64,000 bases of DNA from Pseudodesulfovibrio profundus (GCF_900217235.1 NZ_LT907975.1:1525001-1589000), one strand, 5' to 3'; positions 18,732-28,094 are shown, counted from the stretch's first letter. A program made the numbers and translations. The notes: generated by a model not told the origin, from the letters alone.

Positions 18732-19292
18732 CTACTCCGGGAAGTAGAGGACAGCGTAGATTTCAGCCTTTTCATCACCATGACAGGCCACGTTGTGCGG
18801 CACCACGGAATTGAAGTAGCTGGAATCACCAGGCGAAAGGATGGTCTCTTCCTGACCATACTTGATGCGAACCTGCCCGGAGTGGACAACGATGAACTCT
18901 TCGCCTTCATGGGAGGAAAGCGTTTCATCCTTGGCGGACTCAGGAAGCAGTTCAATGAAAAATGGCTCCATGTGCCGATCGGTTTTCCCTTTACCCAGAG
19001 AATGGAAGACAACCCCCGGCTCCTTGCCGTCAGGATGCATGGTCAGTTCTTCTTCCCTGTCGGCAAGACGGGTGATCAGCGGGTCGGATGACACCTGATC
19101 ATCCAGAAAGGTGCCCAGGCGAACGCCCAGAGCGCGTGCAAGTTTTACCAGCGGACGCAGTGAGGGGTACATGTCGTCGTCTTCGACGGCGCGGATGAAA
19201 TCTTCTGAAAGAACGGTGCGGTTGGCCAGGTCTTCGATGCTCAGATTCTGCTTTTCACGGTAGGATTGAATCCTCTTACCGATGCTAGTCAT
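18732..19292 (-). CDS. XRE-family regulator with C-terminal cupin (module 2)
   Basis: 186 residues. The N-terminal XRE helix-turn-helix is GKRIQSYREKQNLSIEDLAN and following residues; the C-terminal cupin has SSHEGEEFIVVHSGQVRIKYG and GDSSYFNSVVPHNVACHG. It has the same architecture as the regulator at 16403 and is immediately followed by an acyl-CoA ligase. Likely role (inference): sensing the acid or CoA ester handled by that ligase and controlling its expression. The window therefore holds two regulator-ligase modules in tandem. The upstream gap to the divergent TPR gene is about 295 bases. Confidence 0.9.
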   Translation of the reverse strand: MTSIGKRIQSYREKQNLSIEDLANRTVLSEDFIRAVEDDDMYPSLRPLVKLARALGVRLGTFLDDQVSSDPLITRLADREEELTMHPDGKEPGVVFHSLGKGKTDRHMEPFFIELLPESAKDETLSSHEGEEFIVVHSGQVRIKYGQEETILSPGDSSYFNSVVPHNVACHGDEKAEIYAVLYFPE

Positions 19293-19587
19293 GGATGTTG
19301 TCTCCTGAAAACAGTTACTATACGGCTATATGTAAAATCTTCCGTCGATCAGCCTCGCGGAAGACAATTATTCGCAGCCCTTGCCTCTACCCGAAACAGC
19401 GAAGAATGTCACCTGACTCACTTCCATACACTCAGGGTCATCTTTCTTTCTCTCTCCCGGCTATGAAAACGATCTTCACCCGACATATGAACGAATTATA
19501 TTGTTGACGAATCGGCACGGAGGGCGGTTGCCAACCGCTTCACACCAGTGTATTTTTCAAAAACAGATCAAGAGACAAGGAAACGCT

Positions 19588-20412
19588 GTGACGAATGAAA
19601 AATTGACGAGCAAAAAAGTTCCGCAAGATGAAGGGACTTTTGAAGGTGCCATACCCGATGATGTCAATCGGGAAAAGATATCCGGCGTGTTCTCCAGCCA
19701 GACCGTCAACAAGGTCGGAACCGGTACCACGCAACGGAAGATGATTCAAAAAGCATACTGGTTCGCCCGAGAGATCGCTCCTGATGAGGCGGGAGAAACG
19801 CCCATGGTCGAAGTCCAGCCTCTCAACACCAACAATATTCCTTCCGGCCCAAAGGAGGAAATCCCTCTGCCCGACTTTCTGGAGCGCTACACTCCGGAGC
19901 TCGAATACTATCAGACCGAAGTGTTTCCGCGGATGCAGGAAATGAACTCAACCATCCAACGTGCCGAGCAGCAACGTGATCAGGGAGCATTGTATTCTGC
20001 CGAGTTCGAATACTCTGCCGCCCTCGAATTTGATGAAAACAACGTACGCGCCAACTTTGGTCTGGGCCTCACCTACATGGAACGAGGGGACGCAGCCAAG
20101 GCCAGCGATATTTTTGAGCGTATCGTCGGGCTGGATGCAGCGTTCACCAGTCAGCACAAACATCTTTTCAACGAGTTCGGCATCAATCTTCGCAAGTCCA
20201 ATCTGCTCGATCAGGCCGTCACCTACTACACACGGGCATTGGAAATCACCGACAACGACGAGAATCTCTACTACAACATCGGCCGTGCCTATTTTCAGCG
20301 TGGAGACATTGACCTGGCCCAGGAACATCTCCAAAAAGCACTCGAGATAGCACCGAATTTTGAAGAGGCGCAGAAGTTTCTCGACTACATAGCGAAGCAT
20401 CGGGACAAGTAA
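19588..20412 (+). CDS. Tetratricopeptide repeat protein
   Basis: 274 residues from a GTG with AAGGA six bases upstream; upstream in-frame codons have no binding site. The first 100 residues are polar and unordered in appearance. TPR units follow from about residue 125 (AEFEYSAALEFDENNVRANF; GLGLTYMERGDAAKASDIFE; AVTYYTRALEITDNDENLYY; IGRAYFQRGDIDLAQEHLQK). There is no signal peptide, so it is cytoplasmic and probably a protein-binding scaffold. Its stop overlaps the fetA start (TAATG), tying it to the FetAB exporter operon. Its TPR style resembles the C-termini of the genes at 58431 and 59895. Confidence 0.82.
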   Translation: MTNEKLTSKKVPQDEGTFEGAIPDDVNREKISGVFSSQTVNKVGTGTTQRKMIQKAYWFAREIAPDEAGETPMVEVQPLNTNNIPSGPKEEIPLPDFLERYTPELEYYQTEVFPRMQEMNSTIQRAEQQRDQGALYSAEFEYSAALEFDENNVRANFGLGLTYMERGDAAKASDIFERIVGLDAAFTSQHKHLFNEFGINLRKSNLLDQAVTYYTRALEITDNDENLYYNIGRAYFQRGDIDLAQEHLQKALEIAPNFEEAQKFLDYIAKHRDK

Positions 20413-21065
20413 TGTCACTCGGGCTGGATCAGGTCACTTTTCAGTATGCCGACGGCCCTGTCATATTGGACGCTGTTTCACTGTCCATCCCGGACAACAG
20501 CTACACGCTGGTGCGCGGACCTTCCGGTGCCGGAAAATCCACCCTGCTTCGACTCTTTTCCCGTCTGGAAGAACCCCAATCCGGCCATATCCTTTTCCAT
20601 GGCGCTCCCTGCGAAACCGTTCCGCCACCACAGTACCGGCGCTCGGTGGCCTACATGCAGCAGATGCCATCATTGATCAGCGGCACCATCCGCGACAACC
20701 TGCTCCTGCCCTTCACTTTCAAAGCGAATAGCGTGCTAAGCCACCCCAATGATCAGGAGTTACAGGATCGGCTTAAGGCGTTTCTGCTCGATTGCTTTTC
20801 CCTGGACACCCGTGCCGACACCTTATCTGTTGGTCAAGCGCAGCGGCTTTGTTTCATACGAAGCCTACTGCTTGAGCCGGAAGTCATCCTGCTCGATGAA
20901 CCGACAGCCTCACTGGACGCCGACAGTGCAGCCATTGTTTTGGAAAAAACCGTTGAGTTGCATAACAACGGCATGACCGTACTCATGATATCCCACTCGG
21001 AACAATCACCCCCGGGGGTGACACACACCCTTCATTTCAACAACAAAAAGCTGGAATTGTCATGA
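20412..21065 (+). CDS. fetA: ABC transporter ATP-binding protein, FetA-like
   Basis: 217 residues. Walker A is GPSGAGKST (36-44), the Q-loop falls in YMQQMPSL, and Walker B is VILLDEPTASLD. The signature motif is LSVGQAQR, with valine in place of the usual glycine, as seen in several FetA/YbbL proteins. With FetB it forms an exporter that in E. coli lowers free iron and protects from peroxide stress. It overlaps the TPR gene by one base and fetB by four (ATGA), so the three genes are co-translated. Confidence 0.87.
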   Translation: MSLGLDQVTFQYADGPVILDAVSLSIPDNSYTLVRGPSGAGKSTLLRLFSRLEEPQSGHILFHGAPCETVPPPQYRRSVAYMQQMPSLISGTIRDNLLLPFTFKANSVLSHPNDQELQDRLKAFLLDCFSLDTRADTLSVGQAQRLCFIRSLLLEPEVILLDEPTASLDADSAAIVLEKTVELHNNGMTVLMISHSEQSPPGVTHTLHFNNKKLELS

Positions 21066-21847
21066 CCACACAAGCCATCATTGAAATAGGTCCACTGCAA
21101 CTGACGCTGTGCCTTGGCTTTGTGTTGCTTGCCGGAGGGGCTTCCATCTACCATAAGCTCGGACTTGGTCGTGACTTGCTGGTCGGCACCATTCGGACAT
21201 TCGCCCAGCTTTTTCTCATGGGATATGTGCTGAAGTTCATATTTGAGGTCAACTACAGTTGGCTGGTGCTGCTCATTTTCTCCGGGATGATTGCTGCGGC
21301 AGTGCACATCATCAAAGGCAGGGTCCAGGAACGACGAATACCTTTTGTCATGCCCACGTTTATAGCCATGCTCATCTCGTACTCGCTGGTTTCCTATGTA
21401 GTGACTGCGGTTATTGTCGGCGCAAAACCCTGGTGGACTCCGCAATACTTCATTCCCCTTGCCGGAATGATCGTGGGCAATTCCATGACCGCCATTTCCA
21501 TCTCATTGGAACGACTGTTCTCCGACCTGCGGACGCGACGAGCCGAGGTAGAGATGCAGTTGGCCCTTGGTGCCGACTACCGTGAAGCATCACAGGACAT
21601 TCTCCGCAACGCAGTCAAGGCAGGCATGATCCCTTCTATCAACTCGCTCATGGCAGTGGGGCTTGTCTCTCTTCCGGGCATGATGACCGGTCAGATTCTT
21701 TCGGGCACCGATCCACTGATCGCCATCCGCTACCAGATCGTGGTCATGCTGATGATCGTGGCCGCAACGTCACTGGGTGCACTCCTGGTGACCGGCCTCG
21801 TCAGGAAGCGATGTTTTTCCAGTGGCCAGCGGTTGCTGCTCCGATAG
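21062..21847 (+). CDS. fetB: ABC transporter permease, FetB-like (UPF0014)
   Basis: 261 residues with about seven hydrophobic helices. The UPF0014 hallmark LAGMIVGNSMTAISISLERL is present, followed by the cytoplasmic segment EVEMQLALGADYREASQDIL and GMIPSINSLMAVGLVSLPGMMTGQIL. It is the membrane partner of FetA in the putative iron exporter. The end of the gene is basic (LVRKRCFSSGQRLLLR). No clear terminator follows; the next 290 bases are AT-rich with no gene until the PEP-CTERM gene. Confidence 0.92.
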   Translation: MTTQAIIEIGPLQLTLCLGFVLLAGGASIYHKLGLGRDLLVGTIRTFAQLFLMGYVLKFIFEVNYSWLVLLIFSGMIAAAVHIIKGRVQERRIPFVMPTFIAMLISYSLVSYVVTAVIVGAKPWWTPQYFIPLAGMIVGNSMTAISISLERLFSDLRTRRAEVEMQLALGADYREASQDILRNAVKAGMIPSINSLMAVGLVSLPGMMTGQILSGTDPLIAIRYQIVVMLMIVAATSLGALLVTGLVRKRCFSSGQRLLLR

Positions 21848-22139
21848 CCCGTTGTCCACTTCCCTCCTTCTAGGCAAAGATTTTTGACTAGCCAGAGTTG
21901 CACAGCTCTGACCCAATCAAAAGACACATGAGCACCTGCACACCTGTCGATTTGTTTTACAGTTATTATCTATTTTTTACAGATTGATTTTCTCGTTATT
22001 TCACTAAAGCGTACAATTACTCACCCATACAGTCAGGAACATTATTTGCATTTTTTCACCCGCAAACTGTAGGCCAATCAACAAATCGGATGCAACGGAG
22101 ATGCATTCTCGCCTATCCCGAACATCCAGAGGGGGCATT

Positions 22140-22868
22140 ATGAAACGACAGATTTGCATGCTCTTTTCACTGCTTTTGGTCATCGTTGGCTTTGCGACCG
22201 CAGCCAACGCCGAGATGGTAACCCTGTATGCATCCCAAGACGCCTGGGTTGATTCCGACAACCCATCATCCACACCAAGCGACTCACCATTTCTTTCCAT
22301 CTACTCCAGCAGCAACTCCCAGCGCTGGAGTTATTTTCAATTTGATCTCTCCTCAATCCCCGACACTGCCGTCATTTCCAAAGCTCGACTCTCCCTGTAC
22401 GGTTCAGCCAGTTGGAGTACGGCTTCCGACTGGACAACACCGTATAACCGCTACCCGCACTTCTACCACGTAAGCGACGATACCTGGATCGACTCAACGC
22501 TGACCTGGGATAACAAAGGCGGGTATGATTCCTTGCTCGGAGTCAACTACCCCGGCTCGGCCTTCACGTGGAGCAACGCCTACTTCACCAATGGTGGCAC
22601 CGACAACTGGGACGAAGGAGTCGATCTCAATGATGATCTCCTGTCCATTGTCGGACTTATCGGTGACACCATGGGCTATTCGGCCAGCTATTCCGCATAC
22701 AGCGAAGGAACTGGTGGAACAACCAATGGGCCGCGACTCTACCTGGAGTATACGTTCGAAGACCCAGGACCGGGGCCGGGGGCAACAGTGCCGGAACCTT
22801 CCACCATACTGCTGCTTGGAATCGGCATCATCGGCCTGCTTGGGTATGGTCGTAAGGTGATGGGCTGA
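22140..22868 (+). CDS. DNRLRE domain PEP-CTERM protein, exported
   Basis: 242 residues from the ATG at 22140, chosen because a purine-rich AGAGGGGG precedes it and because a signal peptide begins there (MKRQICMLFSLLLVIVGFAT, cleavage near ANA). The mature part matches the DNRLRE/CBM96-like beta-sandwich: SQDAWVDSDNPSST, SQRWSYFQFDLSSIPDTAVI, SKARLSLYG, and DTWIDSTLTWDNKG. The tail is VPEPSTI, a hydrophobic helix (LLLGIGIIGLLGY) and basic GRK. It is probably sorted to the surface by an exosortase located elsewhere. A carbohydrate-binding role is possible but not shown. Confidence 0.85.
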   Translation: MKRQICMLFSLLLVIVGFATAANAEMVTLYASQDAWVDSDNPSSTPSDSPFLSIYSSSNSQRWSYFQFDLSSIPDTAVISKARLSLYGSASWSTASDWTTPYNRYPHFYHVSDDTWIDSTLTWDNKGGYDSLLGVNYPGSAFTWSNAYFTNGGTDNWDEGVDLNDDLLSIVGLIGDTMGYSASYSAYSEGTGGTTNGPRLYLEYTFEDPGPGPGATVPEPSTILLLGIGIIGLLGYGRKVMG

Positions 22869-22885
22869 TTATTTTCTTCACCAAC

Positions 22886-22916
22886 AAAAAAAGGGCCGCT
22901 CCAAATGGAGCGGCCC
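22886..22916 (-). terminator. Terminator of tyrS (weakly bidirectional)
   Basis: GGGCCGCTCC (22893-22902) pairs perfectly with GGAGCGGCCC (22907-22916). On the reverse strand it is followed by seven T residues; forward-strand T content after it is weaker. It serves the reverse tyrS gene and perhaps the forward PEP-CTERM gene. Confidence 0.85.
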
Positions 22917-22940
22917 TTGATACTTTTTCTTGAACGGCGA

Positions 22941-24221
22941 CTAGCCGCGGGTGATGAGTCCGTAATTCTTCTTGCCTTTACGAATGACCATCAGTTCACC
23001 GGCAATGAAATCACCATTAGTGATTTCCTGCCCGTCTTCCACGCGCTGTCCGTTGATGTAAACACCGCCGCCCTGTACGTCCTTACGGGCCTGTCCCTTG
23101 GACTTGACCAGACCAAGATCAACCAGCATCTGCGGCAGATCAGGTACGTCGCCGGGGGCGTAGTGCTTGTGCGGAGCAGACTCAAGAGCGGCACGGAGCG
23201 TACCCGGATCAACCGTCTTCAGATCGCCTTGCCCGAACAATGCTTCGGTAGCTGCAAGAACCCGATCCAGCTCATGCTGACCATGAATCATGCGAGTCAC
23301 TTCTTCAGCCAGACGCTTCTGCGCGGTACGCAGGTGCGGTGCGTCTTCCATTTCCTTTTCCAGCGCTTCGATCTCATCCTTTTCAAGGAAGGTGAAGAGC
23401 TTCAGGAAACGGACGACATCACGATCATCGGTATTGATGAAGAACTGGTAGAAAGCATACGGTGATGTGACTTCCGCGTTCAGGTAGATGGCACCCTTTT
23501 CGGATTTACCGAACTTCTTGCCGGATGCCGTGGTGATCAACGGGAAGGTCAGGGCAAACGCCTCGGCCTGCTCGTCATCATGGGCATAGCGACGACGCAC
23601 GAATTCGCAACCGGCCGTGATGTTACCCCACTGATCGCCGCCACCGATCTGCAACTTGCAGCCACGGGTCTTGTACAGGTGGTAGAAGTCGTAGCTCTGG
23701 AGGATCATGTAAGAAAATTCGGTGTAGGAAATACCACCGTCTTCACGACCGATGCGGCCCTTGACGGATTCCTTCTGCATCATCCAGTTCACGGAAAAGT
23801 GCTTGCCGACATCGCGCAGCAACTCGATGGCGGTCATATCCTTGACCCAGTCGTAGTTGTTCACGATGTCAGGACGATCACCGGTGTTTCTCTCAACAAA
23901 ACGGCGAACCTGGCTCTTGATCTTCTCAAGACGCCCTTCCATGATCTCGGGGTTGGACAATTCACGTTCCTTGTCCTTGCCGGAGGGATCGCCAATACGG
24001 CCGGTAGCTCCACCCATGAGGTACATGGGATTGTGTCCAGCGCGCTTCATGCGCACAAGACAGAGCAACGGAACGAGGTTACCGACGTGGAGACTGGCGG
24101 CGGTAGGATCGAAGCCGCAATACATGCTGGCACCCGGATTGGCCAGATACTCGCGTACCTTGTCTTCGTCCGAAACCTGATTAATGAGCCCCCGCCATTT
24201 TAAATCATCGTAAATATTCAT
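22941..24221 (-). CDS. tyrS: Tyrosyl-tRNA synthetase
   Basis: 426 residues, class I synthetase that charges tRNA-Tyr. The HIGH-equivalent is HVGN (45-48) after GFDPTAASL, and the KMSKS-equivalent is KFGKS followed by EKGAIYLN. The C-terminal S4-like domain (LVDLGLVKSKGQARKDVQGG) binds the tRNA. FDPT, GGDQWGNI and GGATGRIGDPSG are typical of bacterial TyrRS. It ends the reverse cluster that also holds ymdB, cheR and rny. Confidence 0.97.
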   Translation of the reverse strand: MNIYDDLKWRGLINQVSDEDKVREYLANPGASMYCGFDPTAASLHVGNLVPLLCLVRMKRAGHNPMYLMGGATGRIGDPSGKDKERELSNPEIMEGRLEKIKSQVRRFVERNTGDRPDIVNNYDWVKDMTAIELLRDVGKHFSVNWMMQKESVKGRIGREDGGISYTEFSYMILQSYDFYHLYKTRGCKLQIGGGDQWGNITAGCEFVRRRYAHDDEQAEAFALTFPLITTASGKKFGKSEKGAIYLNAEVTSPYAFYQFFINTDDRDVVRFLKLFTFLEKDEIEALEKEMEDAPHLRTAQKRLAEEVTRMIHGQHELDRVLAATEALFGQGDLKTVDPGTLRAALESAPHKHYAPGDVPDLPQMLVDLGLVKSKGQARKDVQGGGVYINGQRVEDGQEITNGDFIAGELMVIRKGKKNYGLITRG

Positions 24222-24266
24222 CGTTTCCTCATTGTTTCCGTGGGAAAAAACGTTTCCATTCGGTCC

Positions 24267-25043
24267 CTAGTCCTGTTGGTACGTGGCCATGGAAATGGCC
24301 CGCCCGGTCGTATCATCTATGTCAAAAACGGCGCCTTGTAAAACACCTCTTCCAGAGGCTGCTTCAAGCTGTCTTGGAAGGCCCGTCAAATACCTATCCA
24401 GGATAATCTCCGGCTTCATGCCGATGCAGGAATCCCGTGTGCCGCACATACCCAGATCGGTCAGGTAGGCAGTTCCTCCTGGCAGTACCCTGGCATCATT
24501 GGTCTGGACATGCGTGTGCGTTCCGACCATGGCCGAAACCTTGCCATCCAGGAAATATCCCATGGCGACTTTCTCACCCGTGGCTTCGGCGTGAAAATCG
24601 ACCAGAATAATTTTCACCTCGGCTGTTAACTCGTCAAGAGCGGTCTCGATCGCCGCAAACGGACAATCAATGGGTGGCATGAAAGTACGCCCAATTATAT
24701 TGATCACTGCCACCGGCGGAAGGCCGTCCTTACGGAAAATCCGCACCCCGGATCCAGGCAGATGATCGGCATAATTCAAGGGACGCAACAAGCGGCTATC
24801 CTGCTCAAGCATGTTGTACAGATCCTTGGCGGCCCAAATGTGGTTGCCACCAGTGATACCGTCCACTCCGGCCTTGAGAATCGCCTTGGCCTGCTTTGCA
24901 GTCAACCCAAAACCGTTGTTGGCATTTTCACCATTGGCAAAAACCAGATCAACTTCGAGTTCCTCGCGAATTCTGGAAACATCACTGGTAACAGCCGTAA
25001 GGCCGGGACGACCGATTACGTCGCCCAGAAACAATACACGCAT
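24267..25043 (-). CDS. ymdB: YmdB-type metallophosphoesterase (TIGR00282)
   Basis: 258 residues from the ATG at 25043, which gives the usual family N-terminus MRVLFLGDVIGRPG; a longer frame reaches 25115 but adds residues not expected in the family. Dinuclear metal motifs: GDVIGRPG, NGENANNGFG, TGGNHIW, DFHAEATGEK and GTHTHVQT. Family members are 2',3'-cyclic nucleotide phosphodiesterases; in Bacillus YmdB affects biofilm and motility decisions. The gene is often beside rny; here cheR lies between them. Confidence 0.9.
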   Translation of the reverse strand: MRVLFLGDVIGRPGLTAVTSDVSRIREELEVDLVFANGENANNGFGLTAKQAKAILKAGVDGITGGNHIWAAKDLYNMLEQDSRLLRPLNYADHLPGSGVRIFRKDGLPPVAVINIIGRTFMPPIDCPFAAIETALDELTAEVKIILVDFHAEATGEKVAMGYFLDGKVSAMVGTHTHVQTNDARVLPGGTAYLTDLGMCGTRDSCIGMKPEIILDRYLTGLPRQLEAASGRGVLQGAVFDIDDTTGRAISMATYQQD

Positions 25044-25115
25044 TTTGATTGCTATCCTTGTCGTATTGGGGAAAGGGGCAATGGATGAAGTAATCATCCT
25101 CGCCGAGCAGGTCAA

Positions 25116-25949
25116 CTACAGGCGCTGGAACACCGTGGGGGCCACCTGCTTGAGTGGGAGCCGCATGCCTGAAAGCGATTCCGAGTGCCCGATGAACAGA
25201 TACCCGCCCTGCTTCAGGTTATTGCAGAACTTGTTGAACAGGACGACCTGGGTATCACGATCAAAATAGATAACCACGTTGCGGCAGAATATGATGTCCT
25301 GCATTTCCTGCAACTTGAAATTCTCCATGAAATTCAATTGCTGAAAACGCACTTTGTTACGCAGGGATGCATCAATTTTGATCAGCGGCTTATTCTTTGA
25401 TTTGAGCAGATACTTCTTTTTCATTTCCATGGGAATCTCATCCGCTTTTTCCATGGAATAGATGGCGCGCTTGGCCTTTTGCAAAATTTCTGTGGAAATA
25501 TCGGTAGCCAGAACCGTGTAGTCGAACCCTTTGTTGCGATTGGCAAACTCGGAAAGGATCATGCACAGCGTATAGGGCTCCTCGCCGCTGGAACAGCCGG
25601 CACTCCACATCTTGAGCGGCTGACCATTGCCGATCCCCCGCCGCCAGACTTCGGGCAGAACGATATTGTTCATGATGTCCCAGTGCTTGGGCTCACGGAA
25701 AAAATGGGTGGTATTGGTGGTAACAACATCGATCAGGTGCCGCCGCTCTTCAGCGCGGCCCTTTTCGGAAAAAACATACTCGCAATACTCTTCGTATGAC
25801 TGCAAACCGAGAGCACGCAGCCGTTTCTGGAAACGGGACTGCAAAAGTACTTTTTTGGTCGGCGGCATTTTGATGCCGAATTCTTTGTGGATAAGCTCGG
25901 CGAATCGCTTGAATTCACCCTCGCCCATTTCCGCACGAAACATCGACAT
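25116..25949 (-). CDS. cheR: Chemotaxis protein methyltransferase CheR
   Basis: 277 residues from the ATG at 25949, with GGAG six bases upstream; a start at 26027 would add 26 residues and cannot be excluded. The N-terminal all-alpha CheR domain (FKRFAELIHKEFGIKMPP) is followed by the SAM-binding domain: TTNTTHFFREPKHWD, MWSAGCSSGEEPYTL and FCRNVVIYFD. It methylates glutamates of chemoreceptors, opposed by CheB and supported by the CheD encoded at 54609. It is placed between ymdB and rny. No che operon is in the window. Confidence 0.94.
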   Translation of the reverse strand: MSMFRAEMGEGEFKRFAELIHKEFGIKMPPTKKVLLQSRFQKRLRALGLQSYEEYCEYVFSEKGRAEERRHLIDVVTTNTTHFFREPKHWDIMNNIVLPEVWRRGIGNGQPLKMWSAGCSSGEEPYTLCMILSEFANRNKGFDYTVLATDISTEILQKAKRAIYSMEKADEIPMEMKKKYLLKSKNKPLIKIDASLRNKVRFQQLNFMENFKLQEMQDIIFCRNVVIYFDRDTQVVLFNKFCNNLKQGGYLFIGHSESLSGMRLPLKQVAPTVFQRL

Positions 25950-26312
25950 GTTACTCTCCATGCGCCTGTTCAATGTGTCAGCATTAGATAGTGACGTCTG
26001 CGCGTCCTTATTCGTCTTCCCAGTCATTCTCTTCGTGCTCCATCCAGCATGCTTACCAGACTCAACGAAATCACACTAAAATAGAATCAGAAGCTGTACC
26101 ATGATAATTATCAACACATACGATAAAATAGCAGTGTGGAAGCCCTGCCAAATCCAGTGGCCGATCACCCAGAATCCAGCTCAGTCTTGGCTCGTTGCAT
26201 TGGGCAAAAGTAACATCGGTGCGTATCCCAGTATCCTACACCAAGCTTTAACCTTCACCAAATCAAAAACTGATACATTTACCATTTCATGGTGCAGCAG
26301 TAATAATTGGTC
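25950..26312. other. Intergenic region before cheR, no gene seen
   Basis: About 360 bases between the cheR start and the rny terminator. It is AT-rich in part and should carry the cheR promoter. I found no convincing coding frame, structured RNA or strong sigma-54/sigma-28 site in it. Confidence 0.5.
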
Positions 26313-26347
26313 AAAAAAAAGCCCGGCTTCATTTCGAAGCCGGGCTT
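26313..26347 (-). terminator. Terminator of rny
   Basis: AAGCCCGGCTTC (26319-26330) and GAAGCCGGGCTT (26336-26347) make a 12-bp perfect stem with a five-base loop. On the reverse strand it runs into eight T residues. Confidence 0.9.
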
Positions 26348-26355
26348 GTCATTCT

Positions 26356-27912
26356 CTACTTGGCGTACCCTACGGCACGCTTTTCGCGTATGACGGTCAC
26401 CCGGATCTGGCCGGGATAGGTCATATTGTTTTCAATTTTTTCAGCAATGTCCTTACAGAGGACGTAGGTGTTCTCGTCACCCACCTTTTCAGAATCGACC
26501 ATGACACGAATCTCGCGACCGGCCTGAATGGCGTATGCCTTGGAAACACCGTCAAAGCTCGTAGCCAACCCTTCAAGTTCCTCAAGACGCTTGACGTAAT
26601 TCTCAAGCAGTTCCTTACGGGCGCCGGGACGGGCGCCGGACAGCGAGTCAGCTGCCTGCACCAGATTGGCAAGGATGGACATGGGAGGCGTGTCTTCGTG
26701 GTGAGCGGCAATGGCGTGAATGATGTCCTTGGATTCGCCATGTTTCTTGGCAATATCGGCACCGATAATGGCGTGAGGACCTTCGATCTCATGATCAACG
26801 GCCTTTCCAAGGTCATGCAGCAGACCGGCACGTTTGGCTTCCTTCTCGTTCAATCCGAGCTCGGCAGCCATGACGCCACACAGGAAGGCGACTTCCATGG
26901 AGTGCTGCAACACGTTCTGGGAGAAGGAGGTGCGGTAATGAAGACGACCAAGGAGATTGACCAGCTCAGGGTGAATACCGTGAACGCCGACATCGAAAGT
27001 GGCCTGCTCACCGATTTCCTTGAGCTTGCTGTCCATCTCTGACTCCACCTTGCGTACGATTTCTTCGATACGTGCGGGGTGAATACGGCCATCGTGGATC
27101 AAACGCTCCAGGGCCTGCTTGGCGACCTCGCGCTTGAGCGGAGAAAAGGCCGAAAGAACAACTGTTTCGGGAGTATCGTCGATGATCAGGTCGACACCAG
27201 TGGCAGCTTCCAGTGCGCGGATATTGCGACCTTCACGACCAATGATGCGGCCCTTCATGTCTTCACTGGGCAGGGTCACGGCGGTGACGGTCTGCTCTCC
27301 AGCGTAGTCACCAGCATAACGCTGCAAGGCAAGGGAAAGGATTTCCTTGGCTTTCTTGCTGGCGTTTTCCTTGGCCTCCATCTCGATATTGCGAATCATC
27401 TTGGCAGCTTCATGACGCGTACGGGATTCGATCTCGGTCATGAGGCTTTCGCGGGCTTCTTCAACGGTCAGGCCGGAAATTTCCTGCAACTTCCGCTCGT
27501 GCTCATCCGCTTTCTGGCTGAGCTCTTCCTCAAGGTCGGTCAGGTGTTTTTCCTGGTTGAGGAGCTGTTTCTGCAGTTCGACAGCCTGCGCTTCCTTGTC
27601 CGCGGCCTTCTCGCGCTTGGCATCAAGACGCTCTTCCTTGGACTGGAGGCGTTTTTCTTCTTTTTTCAACTGGCCTTCGCGGTCCTTGAATTCCCGCTCC
27701 AGCTCTTTCTTCTGAGAGTATATTTCGTCCTGAGCCTGAAGACGCGCTTCTTTGCGCAGCGCCTCACTCTCTTTTCTGGCTTCCTCGACTATCCGTTGCG
27801 CCAGCCCCCTGGAGTCGGATATCTGTTTATCTGAAATGTACCGTTGCAGTAGGTAGCCGCCTCCGAGGCCGACCCCTACTCCTGCGCCGATCATGGCGAT
27901 TTCGGTTAACAT
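26356..27912 (-). CDS. rny: Ribonuclease Y
   Basis: 518 residues from the ATG at 27912 (AAGGAG six bases upstream), matching the usual length of about 520. Domain order: N-terminal membrane anchor ([18 protein letters not shown]), a long charged coiled coil to about residue 200, a KH domain ([21 protein letters not shown]), and an HD domain with [12 protein letters not shown] (His366-Asp367 metal site). RNase Y starts mRNA decay by endonucleolytic cleavage at the membrane. It is downstream of 6S RNA, zapA and the ZapB-like gene. Confidence 0.97.
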   Translation of the reverse strand: MLTEIAMIGAGVGVGLGGGYLLQRYISDKQISDSRGLAQRIVEEARKESEALRKEARLQAQDEIYSQKKELEREFKDREGQLKKEEKRLQSKEERLDAKREKAADKEAQAVELQKQLLNQEKHLTDLEEELSQKADEHERKLQEISGLTVEEARESLMTEIESRTRHEAAKMIRNIEMEAKENASKKAKEILSLALQRYAGDYAGEQTVTAVTLPSEDMKGRIIGREGRNIRALEAATGVDLIIDDTPETVVLSAFSPLKREVAKQALERLIHDGRIHPARIEEIVRKVESEMDSKLKEIGEQATFDVGVHGIHPELVNLLGRLHYRTSFSQNVLQHSMEVAFLCGVMAAELGLNEKEAKRAGLLHDLGKAVDHEIEGPHAIIGADIAKKHGESKDIIHAIAAHHEDTPPMSILANLVQAADSLSGARPGARKELLENYVKRLEELEGLATSFDGVSKAYAIQAGREIRVMVDSEKVGDENTYVLCKDIAEKIENNMTYPGQIRVTVIREKRAVGYAK

Positions 27913-28094
27913 GGGGTTCTCCTTACGTTTATGTTGACAGGCTTTGGGCGGCCTGTTGACGCCAAACAAGTACGCGTAATGTCTGCATGCCAAGCAGACG
28001 CGCAAGGAAGAGTACGTTTAGCGCATATATCGGGAGGAGAATGAAAGACTGGATATTATATATAACTCCACCGAACTGGTTGTTGTCCGGAAAA

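Noticed and set aside
17082..19091. 669-codon forward frame across the module 2 ligase and regulator
   Set aside because: It crosses two well-supported reverse genes with conserved ANL and XRE-cupin motifs; the His/Gly-rich translation is a shadow.
26100..27042. Forward frame of 313 codons covering the cheR-rny gap
   Set aside because: Most of it is antisense to rny and passes straight through the rny terminator; no binding site or homology was seen.
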